Below the pieces are notes generated by a model. It saw only the letters and a program-made list of their open reading frames with translations. It had not been told where the DNA came from and did not search any database. Shown piece by piece: positions 7,352-14,088 of a stretch of DNA of 15,472 bases. Location of the stretch: NCBI GenBank assembly GCA_024653845.1, contig JANLHA010000146.1, positions 1 to 15,472 on the forward strand, read 5' to 3'. A program made the position numbers and the translations under genes. Within the stretch, counting starts at the first letter, position 1, and every line of letters begins with the position of its first letter. The stretch is from Candidatus Omnitrophota bacterium. Lineage in GTDB: Bacteria > Omnitrophota > Gorgyraeia > Zapsychrales > JANLHA01.

Positions 7352-8130
7352 AAATTCATCTGGGCGAATATCGAGGGTCGCATTTTTTCGATTTGCACGA
7401 TGTAGACTGCCAGCAGGGGGAAGAAGTGATTCTGGAGGTTGATCGTGGCATGGAATTTGGGAAAGTGCTTTCTAATCCCCAAGCGGTCTGCACAGGCAAG
7501 ACTGAGGCGGTGGAAGGAAAGGTCATTCGCAAAGTCACCGAAGGTGATCGTAACCAGATTACGAATAATCGTCTCAAAGCTCAAGAGGCGATCTCTCAAT
7601 GCTTTCGAAAAGTGATCGACCGCAAATTGGACATGCAGATTGTCAAAGCCGAATATGCATTTGATTGTAGCAAAGTCATTTTTTATTTTTTAGCAGACGG
7701 CCGTGTGGATTTTCGTAACCTCGTCAAAGATTTGGCCAAGATCTTTCATGTCCGCATTGAGTTGAAACAGATTGGCGTCCGAGACAAGGCCAAAATTGTC
7801 GGAGGATATGGTGTTTGCGGTCGAGAACTGTGCTGTTCGTCTTTCTTAAAAGGTTTTCATCCATTGTCGATCAAAATGGCCAAGACCCAAAATTTGCCGT
7901 TGAATCCGTCGAGGATTTCCGGAGTTTGCGGACGGATCAAATGTTGTATGGCTTATGAGTTTATGGTCTATAAAGAGCTCGCCAAGAATCTTCCTTTTGT
8001 CGGAGATAAGGTCGCCACTGCCGAAGGCAAGGGGAAGGTCATCGATGTCAATATCCTTAAAAAATTGGTGATGGTCGATATGGGAGAAGGGAAAATTGTG
8101 AAGGTTGCTTACGATGGCAAAGAAGAATAA
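7336..8130 (+). CDS. ricT: PSP1 domain protein, RicT/YaaT-like
   Basis: This 264-residue PSP1-family protein resembles Bacillus RicT (YaaT), which with RicA and RicF forms a complex carrying iron-sulfur clusters and affects RNase Y-dependent mRNA maturation, competence, sporulation and biofilm control. The N-terminal half is a small beta domain (VVEIHLGEYRGSHFFDL). The PSP1 part (about 60-160) is rich in basic residues. Two Cys-x4-Cys-Cys clusters follow, C161/C166/C167 and C198/C203/C204, in VCGRELCC and VCGRIKCC. These match the cysteine pattern known from RicT. RicA and RicF homologues are not in the window, so whether the complex exists in this organism is open. It overlaps holB by 16 nt and metG by 17 nt; the holB-ricT-metG neighbourhood supports the call. 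Confidence 0.9.
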   Translation: MGKVVEIHLGEYRGSHFFDLHDVDCQQGEEVILEVDRGMEFGKVLSNPQAVCTGKTEAVEGKVIRKVTEGDRNQITNNRLKAQEAISQCFRKVIDRKLDMQIVKAEYAFDCSKVIFYFLADGRVDFRNLVKDLAKIFHVRIELKQIGVRDKAKIVGGYGVCGRELCCSSFLKGFHPLSIKMAKTQNLPLNPSRISGVCGRIKCCMAYEFMVYKELAKNLPFVGDKVATAEGKGKVIDVNILKKLVMVDMGEGKIVKVAYDGKEE

Positions 8131-9622
8131 ATTTTATCTCACCACTCCCATTTATTACGTCAACGACAAGCCGCACATCGGTCATGCGTATACGACGATT
8201 CTAGCTGACGTGTTAGCGCGTTATCATCGTTCTGCTGGGGATGAGGTGTTTTTCTTGACGGGTCTCGACGAGCATGGCCAAAAGGTCCAACAGGCGGCCG
8301 AAAAACGAGGAGTTCCGCCGCAGCAGCATTGCGATGAGATGGCGCCGCGGTTTATTGAGCTCTGGCAGCGGTTGAATATCCAATACGACGATTTTGTTCG
8401 CACAACGCAGGATCGGCATAAAAGTGTGGTGCAGGCGTGTCTTAAAATGCTTTTTGATAAAGGCGAAATTTATACATCGGAATATGAAGGTTCGTATTCC
8501 GTCGCTGAAGAGCGATTCATTACCGAGACGGAAGTGAAGTCGGGCCAGTTTCGGGATGTGAAGACGCTCAAAGAGAAAAATTATTTTTTTCGGATGGGCA
8601 AGTATCAGCAGCAACTCATCGACTACATCGAAAAGAATCCGGAATTCATTTTGCCAGAGACCCGTCGGAATGAAATTTTGGGATTCTTGAAGCAGCCTTT
8701 GGGAGACTTGTGCATTTCTCGTCCTAAGGCGCGTTTGAGTTGGGGGATTGAGCTTCCTTTTGACAAAGATTATGTGACCTATGTTTGGTTTGATGCGTTG
8801 GTCAATTATATTTCGATTCCTGGATACACTACAGACAAAGAAAAGTTTGGCCACTGGTGGCCGGCAGACCTTCATTTGATTGGGAAAGATATTCTTACGA
8901 CTCACGCGGTGTATTGGTCGACGATGTTGTTTGCATTAGGATTGCCGTTGCCTAAAACAATTTTTGCTCATGGATGGTGGTTGATAGGAGAGACCAAAAT
9001 GAGCAAGTCATTGGGGAACGTAGTTAACCCCTTAGATTTGATTGATCAGTATGGCGTGGACGCGGTGCGATATTACTTGATGGCGGAAATGGTGCTAGGA
9101 CAAGATGCCAATTTTACTCCGGAATTATTTATCCGACGGTACAATAATGATTTGGCCAATGATTTTGGGAATCTTTTGAATCGCATGAGTGGGTTGATTA
9201 CCAAGCATTTTGAAGGAAGTGTTCCAGCGGCAGGCCAAGCCACAGAAGCTGAGCAAGAAATTATGGAGTATGGACAAAAACTTCCATCAGCTGTCAAAGC
9301 CAATATTGATCAAATGAAAGTTCAAACCGCGGTGGATGAAATCATGGGGATTGTCCGCAAAGTGAATGCTTATGTCGAGAAACAAGCTCCCTGGAGTGAG
9401 ATGAAGAAGGGCAACAAAGAGCGCGCTGGAACAATCCTGTACATAGCGACGGAAGCGTTAAGAATTGCGGCGGTGTTGCTACAACCGATCATGCCAGTGA
9501 AAGCTGTAGAGGTTTTGGACGTTTTGGGTGCGGTGGATTCTAAGCCTCAATGGGGGCTCTTGAAATCAGGAACAGTGCTCAAATCCCATTCGGCACTTTT
9601 CCCAAGGATTGAGGTCAAATAA
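8114..9622 (+). CDS. metG: Methionyl-tRNA synthetase, zinc-free short form
   Basis: MetG charges tRNA-Met for initiation and elongation. I chose the ATG at 8114 (MAKKNKFYLTTPIYYVND), giving 502 residues; a TTG at 8105 adds three residues. The HIGH motif is H21-I-G-H24 and KMSKS is at 295-299 (KMSKSLGN). The connective-peptide zinc knuckle is replaced: where zinc forms have Cys pairs, this one reads YEGSYSVAEERF (124-135), with no C-x2-C pairs around it, as in the zinc-free forms of alphaproteobacteria and mycobacteria. The protein ends soon after the anticodon-binding helices (WSEMKKG, then LQPIMP), with no EMAP-like tRNA-binding domain. It starts 17 nt inside ricT and is followed after 6 nt by mtnA. 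Confidence 0.95.
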   Translation: MAKKNKFYLTTPIYYVNDKPHIGHAYTTILADVLARYHRSAGDEVFFLTGLDEHGQKVQQAAEKRGVPPQQHCDEMAPRFIELWQRLNIQYDDFVRTTQDRHKSVVQACLKMLFDKGEIYTSEYEGSYSVAEERFITETEVKSGQFRDVKTLKEKNYFFRMGKYQQQLIDYIEKNPEFILPETRRNEILGFLKQPLGDLCISRPKARLSWGIELPFDKDYVTYVWFDALVNYISIPGYTTDKEKFGHWWPADLHLIGKDILTTHAVYWSTMLFALGLPLPKTIFAHGWWLIGETKMSKSLGNVVNPLDLIDQYGVDAVRYYLMAEMVLGQDANFTPELFIRRYNNDLANDFGNLLNRMSGLITKHFEGSVPAAGQATEAEQEIMEYGQKLPSAVKANIDQMKVQTAVDEIMGIVRKVNAYVEKQAPWSEMKKGNKERAGTILYIATEALRIAAVLLQPIMPVKAVEVLDVLGAVDSKPQWGLLKSGTVLKSHSALFPRIEVK

Positions 9623-9628
9623 ATCACG

Positions 9629-10675
9629 ATGTCTCCTCCCACCATCCAATGGCTTAACGGTCGTGTCAAGCTCATCGACCAAACTCAACTTCCCAATGAA
9701 CTCAAATACATCATTTGTCGAGACGTCGAGGCGTTATGGCAGGCGATCCGTCGGTTGAGCGTGCGTGGTGCCCCGGCCTTGGGTGTGGCTGCAGCCTTTG
9801 GCGTTTTACTTGGTATCAAAACATTCCGCGGAAATAATCGACGAAAATTTGAAGAACATATCAAAAAAGTCAGTGCGTACTTAGCAAGTTCGCGCCCGAC
9901 CGCTGTGAATCTTTTTTATGGGCTGGAAGAGATGAAAAAGGTTGTGGCCGTTCATCCGTCAGCGTCTGTTGCACAATTGAAGAAGCATCTGCATCAGAGA
10001 GCAATGGAGTTGTATGAAGAGGATAGACGTGTTTGTCGTCGGATGGGAGATTTTGGAGCTGAATTGATTCGCTCTGGCGATCGTGTGATGACCGTATGCA
10101 ATGCAGGAGCGCTTGCGACGGTCGATTATGGAACGGCATTAGGTGTCATGTATTCGGCCAAACGAAAGGGAAAGAAATTCTCGGTCTATGCCTGTGAAAC
10201 ACGACCACTTTTGCAGGGCGCGCGGTTGACCGCTTGGGAACTTTTAAGAGGTGGCATTGATACAACCTTGATTTGCGACAATATGGCAGCCACGCTCATG
10301 AAGCAAGGGAAAGTGGACCGGATTTTTGTCGGAGCTGATCGGATTGCGGCTAATGGGGATACGGCCAATAAGATTGGAACATATAATTTGGCGGTCTTGG
10401 CCAAGCATCATAAAATTCCTTTCTACGTCGTGGCTCCGTTATCGACAGTTGATTTTAAGACCAAAAGCGGGAAACAAATTCCAATCGAAGAGCGCCACTC
10501 ATCGGAAGTGACTCATTTCGGCCAGCGCCTTACAGCACCTTTGAAAGTGAAAGTCTATAATCCGGCGTTTGATGTGACTGACCATCAATTGATTACTGGA
10601 ATTGTGACAGAAAAAGGTGTCATCTGTCCGCCATTTGAGAAGAATATTAAGAAATATGCCTTCAACTCTCGCTAA
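9629..10675 (+). CDS. mtnA: Methylthioribose-1-phosphate isomerase
   Basis: MtnA converts 5-methylthioribose 1-phosphate to 5-methylthioribulose 1-phosphate in methylthioadenosine salvage; relatives act on 5-deoxyribose 1-phosphate or serve as eIF2B subunits. The 348 residues fit MtnA. The N-terminal part has LSVRGAPALGVAAAFG (about 44-59). The proposed catalytic Cys is C157 in TVCNAGALAT and the catalytic Asp is D237 in GADRIAANGD, each three residues before the Bacillus MtnA positions (C160, D240). CDNMAATLM (D217) is also conserved. No other salvage gene (mtnN, mtnP, mtnK, mtnB) is visible, so it may work in a salvage shunt or with distant genes. It lies 6 nt after metG and overlaps thiL by 20 nt. 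The start has only a weak GAGG, 15 nt upstream. Confidence 0.92.
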   Translation: MSPPTIQWLNGRVKLIDQTQLPNELKYIICRDVEALWQAIRRLSVRGAPALGVAAAFGVLLGIKTFRGNNRRKFEEHIKKVSAYLASSRPTAVNLFYGLEEMKKVVAVHPSASVAQLKKHLHQRAMELYEEDRRVCRRMGDFGAELIRSGDRVMTVCNAGALATVDYGTALGVMYSAKRKGKKFSVYACETRPLLQGARLTAWELLRGGIDTTLICDNMAATLMKQGKVDRIFVGADRIAANGDTANKIGTYNLAVLAKHHKIPFYVVAPLSTVDFKTKSGKQIPIEERHSSEVTHFGQRLTAPLKVKVYNPAFDVTDHQLITGIVTEKGVICPPFEKNIKKYAFNSR

Positions 10676-11531
10676 TCTCGGCGAATTTGGCTTGATCGAC
10701 TGGATCAAGAAGATTGCTCCAACGACACGCGACGTCATCAACGGCATCGGCGATGATACAGCCGTTTTGAAGACGAGCGTTGGAAAGTATCTTTTATTGA
10801 CGACGGACATGTTGATTGAAGGTTCACACTTCACTCGACGAATGGATCCCCAAAGAATTGGTCACAAGGCATTAGCCTGCAATATCAGTGACATTGCTGC
10901 GATGGGAGGGATTCCGAAGTTTGCCGTGGTTTCTTTGGGAGTGCCGTCCACCCTTAATGGTTCATTTGTGAAGAATATTTACCAAGGCATGAACCGTTTG
11001 GCTAAGAAATTTAATGTTTCGATTGTCGGTGGAGATACCAATAAGAGTCCGCACATTGTGATCAATGTGGCGTTGACCGGAGAGGTGAGTCGAGAAAATT
11101 TTGTTTTGCGCAAAGGCGCTCGCCCAGGAGACAAAATTTATGTCACCGGTCCGCTGGGAGGATCATTTCAAAGCGGCAAGCACCTTTTGTTTATTCCCCG
11201 AGTGAAAGAATCTCAACTCTTAGTGAAAAAGAGTAAGCCATCGTCGATGATTGATATCTCCGACGGATTGGCTGCGGATTTGAATCATATTTTAAAACAC
11301 AGCGGAGTGGGAGCGATTCTCGAAGAAGAAAACATTCCCTGTGCGCCAGGAGCTCAATTGGATCAGGCTCTTTACGAGGGAGAAGATTTTGAATTGTTGT
11401 TTACGCTTTCGTCAAAGAAAACGACAAAGTTTGATTGCATTGGCGAGATCGTTGCTCGATCAGGAATATGGCTCAAAGATAAAAAAGGAAAATTAAAGAA
11501 AATTTCAGCAAAAGGTTTTCGGCATTTTTAG
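10656..11531 (+). CDS. thiL: Thiamine-monophosphate kinase
   Basis: ThiL phosphorylates thiamine monophosphate to thiamine diphosphate, the active cofactor. I chose the ATG at 10656 because residues from there (LGEFGLIDWIKKI) align with the family start; a start at 10617 adds 13 atypical residues read from within mtnA. Seen in order: GIGDDTAVL (Mg-nucleotide binding), TTDMLIEGSHF, NISDIAAMGG, VGGDTNKS, GDKIYVTGPLGGS, MIDISDGLAADL and the C-terminal EGEDFELLFTLS. At 291 residues it is shorter than the roughly 325 of E. coli ThiL; the shortening lies mainly between GPLGGS and MIDISDG, where the usual helix with LRP is reduced. It overlaps mtnA by 20 nt and ends just before hairpin copy 2. Confidence 0.93.
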   Translation: MPSTLANLGEFGLIDWIKKIAPTTRDVINGIGDDTAVLKTSVGKYLLLTTDMLIEGSHFTRRMDPQRIGHKALACNISDIAAMGGIPKFAVVSLGVPSTLNGSFVKNIYQGMNRLAKKFNVSIVGGDTNKSPHIVINVALTGEVSRENFVLRKGARPGDKIYVTGPLGGSFQSGKHLLFIPRVKESQLLVKKSKPSSMIDISDGLAADLNHILKHSGVGAILEEENIPCAPGAQLDQALYEGEDFELLFTLSSKKTTKFDCIGEIVARSGIWLKDKKGKLKKISAKGFRHF

Positions 11532-11545
11532 ATTTCATTAATTGT

Positions 11546-11649
11546 TTGGTTGGAGTAACTCTTTTGTTCACACGAACACCGTCTCTGCTAGAATTGAAAA
11601 CTTTATTGAAGACGGTGTTCGGAGTTCACTCAGGAATTACTCCAACCAA
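11546..11649 (+). repeat. Long palindromic hairpin element, copy 2
   Basis: This is the second copy, filling the gap between thiL and tsaE. The outer arms 11546-11558 (TTGGTTGGAGTAA) and 11637-11649 are a perfect 13-bp inverted repeat. The inner stem 11574-11584 with 11610-11620 is a perfect 11-bp pair around a 25-nt loop (11585-11609). The core 11566-11638 matches 1386-1458 without any insertion or deletion. GTTCAC occurs as a direct repeat on both sides of the inner stem (11566-11571 and 11624-11629), as it does in copy 1. The element ends 15 nt before the tsaE ATG. The frame through it is open and joins tsaE, but substitutions between copies are mostly non-synonymous and concentrated in the loop, so I read it as a structural element and not as a coding one. 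Confidence 0.82.
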
Positions 11650-11664
11650 GTAGATAAAAATATC

Positions 11665-12129
11665 ATGACACATTCCTTCGAATTCATTTCCCAACATCCT
11701 GATGAAACGATACAATTGGGAAAAAGGCTCGCCAAATATCTTCGTCGAGGAGACATTGTCTGCCTCGAAGGCGACTTGGGAACGGGAAAAACCACGTTGA
11801 CCAAAGGCATCGCCCAGGGATTGCGAGTGACTTCCGAATATATTCATAGCCCCACATTTGTTTTGATGAACATTTATGAGGGAAAAATTCCTCTTTATCA
11901 TTTTGATTTCTATCGCCTGGAAGATCCTCATCAAATTGCAGCCATTGGTTATGAAGAATTTTTGTACGGGCGGGGAGTTGCAGTGATTGAATGGGCTGAA
12001 CGTCTGGGAGAATTGACCCCGCAAGCACGATTGGAAGTGAAAATTTCTCATCAAGGAGAAAATTCCCGCAAATTTGAATTTTTTGCTCGCGGAGACCGAT
12101 ACCAGCAATTGTTAAAAATGGTTTTATAA
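11665..12129 (+). CDS. tsaE: tRNA t6A threonylcarbamoyl transfer ATPase TsaE
   Basis: TsaE is the ATPase that works with TsaB and TsaD to place threonylcarbamoyl on A37 of ANN-decoding tRNAs. From the ATG at 11665 it has 154 residues, the usual size. The Walker A motif GDLGTGKT is at residues 36-43. SPTFVLMNIYEG, YHFDFYRLEDP and VIEWAERLGEL are family signatures (SPTF, HxDxYR, WxE). A TTG at 11542 would add 41 residues encoded by the hairpin repeat; I reject that start because the added part is repeat-derived and the family begins near MTHSFEF. No clear Shine-Dalgarno precedes the ATG. tsaB follows after 27 nt. TsaD and TsaC are not in the window. Confidence 0.94.
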   Translation: MTHSFEFISQHPDETIQLGKRLAKYLRRGDIVCLEGDLGTGKTTLTKGIAQGLRVTSEYIHSPTFVLMNIYEGKIPLYHFDFYRLEDPHQIAAIGYEEFLYGRGVAVIEWAERLGELTPQARLEVKISHQGENSRKFEFFARGDRYQQLLKMVL

Positions 12130-12156
12130 AATACAAGCGGGTGACGCGATTTATAT

Positions 12157-12879
12157 ATGAATATTCTAGCGATCGACACATCAACATCTTATTTGAGTCT
12201 TGCCGTTGGGAAAGACAATAAAGTTTTAAACTCCTCCAATGTCTTGCTTGAGAAAGTTCTTTCTTCATCGATCATTGATCGCATTGATAAAATTTTAAAA
12301 AAATCGCGATTGACGCTTTCTAAAATTGATGGTTTTGCGGTTGGTTTGGGGCCGGGCTCATTTACGAGTCTGCGCATTGGTCTTTCAACAATCAAGGCCT
12401 TTGCATTTTCTCTTGATAAGCCCATTGTTGGAATCCCGAGTCTTGATTTGATTGCGCAAAATGTCGCTCAACCAAAAAATGAAGGAATGCAAATTTGCGT
12501 TTTGTCAGACGCTCGACGATCGTTAGTTTATTCATGCCTTTATCAAGTGAACGGCAGAGGTCTGAAAAGTGTGATGCCTTATCATTTGTCTCCTCTAGAA
12601 GATGTGCTTTCTCGAATTAAAGGGGATGTCATGTTTGTGGGAGATGGGGCGTTGCTTTATAAAGAGCAGATCAAAAAGGTTCTCTCTCCTCAACAGATAA
12701 CTTTTGCGAATGAACGTCAATCGCGTCCAGAAGCTAAGAATCTTCTTTTGTTGGCTTGTGACCGTTTCTCAAAAAGTAAGATCGACGATGTTCGAAAATT
12801 GTTTCCTTTATATCTTTATCCGGAAGACTGTCAGGTTGACAAAAAATCCTTAAGTCAGAAATTAGGAAGAAAAATATGA
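12157..12879 (+). CDS. tsaB: tRNA t6A biosynthesis protein TsaB
   Basis: TsaB is an inactive ASKHA-fold paralogue of TsaD that pairs with it and with TsaE in t6A synthesis. The 240-residue protein begins MNILAIDTSTSYLSLAV, the usual phosphate-loop-like start. The signature GLGPGSFTSLRIG lies near residues 64-76 (the common form has GSFTGLRIG, so one Gly is Ser). The second half (from about 110) is the variable family C-terminus. The usual His-containing segment near residue 35 is replaced by a Ser-rich one (VLSSSIIDRI). It follows tsaE by 27 nt, supporting function together. Its stop overlaps the alr start as ATGA, indicating translational coupling. Confidence 0.93.
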   Translation: MNILAIDTSTSYLSLAVGKDNKVLNSSNVLLEKVLSSSIIDRIDKILKKSRLTLSKIDGFAVGLGPGSFTSLRIGLSTIKAFAFSLDKPIVGIPSLDLIAQNVAQPKNEGMQICVLSDARRSLVYSCLYQVNGRGLKSVMPYHLSPLEDVLSRIKGDVMFVGDGALLYKEQIKKVLSPQQITFANERQSRPEAKNLLLLACDRFSKSKIDDVRKLFPLYLYPEDCQVDKKSLSQKLGRKI

Positions 12880-13997
12880 ATTCGAATGCGTTGAGCTGGG
12901 CCGAAATTGATTTGAAAGCCGTTCGCCATAATTATCAACAGCTTAAAAAATTTGCGGATCGACGATCTTGTGAAATTTTAACGGTGATCAAAGCCGATGC
13001 GTACGGACATGGCATGTTGCAAATCGCCCAAGAACTCAATGACCTCGGAGTCCAAATTTTTGGTGTTTCCAATGTTGAAGAAGGGATGGCTTTGCGGAAA
13101 GCTGGCATTCGTCAGAAAATTTTATTATTTGAAAGCACTTTGCCATTTTTGGCCAAATCGATTGTCGACTATCAATTGACCCCAACGATTTGTACGTTGC
13201 CTTTGGCTTCGGCTATCAATGATTATGCGAAAAAGAAAAAACAGAAAGTCGCTATTCATGTCAAGATTGACACGGGCATGACGCGCCTTGGTTTGTCTGG
13301 TCATCAGGTGGAAGAATTTTTGCATCAATTGAGTCAATTCAATAATCTTTCGCTGGAAGGAATTTATACACATCTGCCGATGGCCGACAGTCATCGAGAA
13401 TTTACTCATCGACAAATCCAGCAGTTTGAAAAGTTGGTTTCAAAATTGCAAAGTCAAGGATACCATTTCCGATATATCCATGCGGCTAATAGTATGGGAT
13501 TGGTAGGCTATGAAACACGTCTTTTGAATTTGGCGCGTTCCGGACTGATGCTTTATGGTCTTTATCCGCACGCGTCGTTGGTGAAAAAAATTGTCCTCAA
13601 ACCCGCGATGAGTGTCAAATCCCAAATCATTTATTTTAAGGATATCCCTCGAGGTCAAGGCATTAGTTATGGTCACAGTTTCAAGGCGCATCGTCCAATG
13701 ACTGTGGCCACATTACCTATTGGATATCAAGAAGGGTATTTCAGAGTTCTTTCTAATCAGGCGCATGTTCTTATTCAAGGTAAACGATGCCCTGTTATTG
13801 GAAGAGTGACCATGGATCAGATTATCGTTGATGTCTCAGAAGTCAAGAATCCCAAATTAGGTATGCCTGCCGTCATCCTCGGACAACAAGGCCGAGAAAA
13901 TATTTCCGTTGATGAGCTCGCGCGTCATGCTCAAACAATCAGCTATGAAATTGTTTGTAGTTTAGGAAGCCGTCTGACGAGAATTTGCAAAGGTTAA
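12876..13997 (+). CDS. alr: Alanine racemase
   Basis: Alr interconverts L- and D-alanine with pyridoxal phosphate, supplying D-alanine for peptidoglycan. The 373 residues match the family. The PLP lysine is K39 in VIKADAYGHG. HVKIDTGMTRLG (near 130-141) and the HAANSMG stretch (near 204) belong to the barrel. The second catalytic residue, Tyr in GISYGHSF, is near residue 267, and the C-terminal domain has GRVTMDQIIVDVSE. Two signature positions vary: the usual GYxDG is GYQEG, and the usual Cys or Ser before MDQ is Thr. Both are mild and leave catalytic residues intact. An AGGAAG lies 6 nt upstream of the ATG, inside tsaB. TsaE or tsaB next to alr is seen in many bacteria. A 91-nt gap follows. 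Confidence 0.96.
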   Translation: MNSNALSWAEIDLKAVRHNYQQLKKFADRRSCEILTVIKADAYGHGMLQIAQELNDLGVQIFGVSNVEEGMALRKAGIRQKILLFESTLPFLAKSIVDYQLTPTICTLPLASAINDYAKKKKQKVAIHVKIDTGMTRLGLSGHQVEEFLHQLSQFNNLSLEGIYTHLPMADSHREFTHRQIQQFEKLVSKLQSQGYHFRYIHAANSMGLVGYETRLLNLARSGLMLYGLYPHASLVKKIVLKPAMSVKSQIIYFKDIPRGQGISYGHSFKAHRPMTVATLPIGYQEGYFRVLSNQAHVLIQGKRCPVIGRVTMDQIIVDVSEVKNPKLGMPAVILGQQGRENISVDELARHAQTISYEIVCSLGSRLTRICKG

Positions 13998-14078
13998 CCC
14001 TCCTGCCTGCCAGTGCCTATCTTGTTTTCTAAAAATTCATATGTTAGTCTTTGATTGAGCACAGAACATATTTTAAGC

Positions 14079-14083
14079 GGAGG
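14079..14083 (+). promoter_or_regulatory. Shine-Dalgarno site of the exported protein gene
   Basis: GGAGG lies 5 nt before the ATG at 14089, a near-ideal site. The gene sits after a 91-nt gap (13998-14088) in which I could not make out a convincing -35/-10 pair or a terminator. Confidence 0.75.
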
Positions 14084-14088
14084 CGTTT

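Noticed and set aside
8213..8905. Open frame of 230 codons on the minus strand opposite metG.
   Set aside because: It overlaps the conserved catalytic part of metG entirely and has no family features of its own.
11684..12268. Open frame of 194 codons on the minus strand opposite tsaE.
   Set aside because: It is a shadow of tsaE and the tsaB start; it shows no recognisable motifs, while the + strand carries clear family motifs.
13992..13999. Eight-base palindrome GGTTAACC at the alr stop as an operator.
   Set aside because: It is too short, includes coding bases, and has no second copy or promoter nearby.
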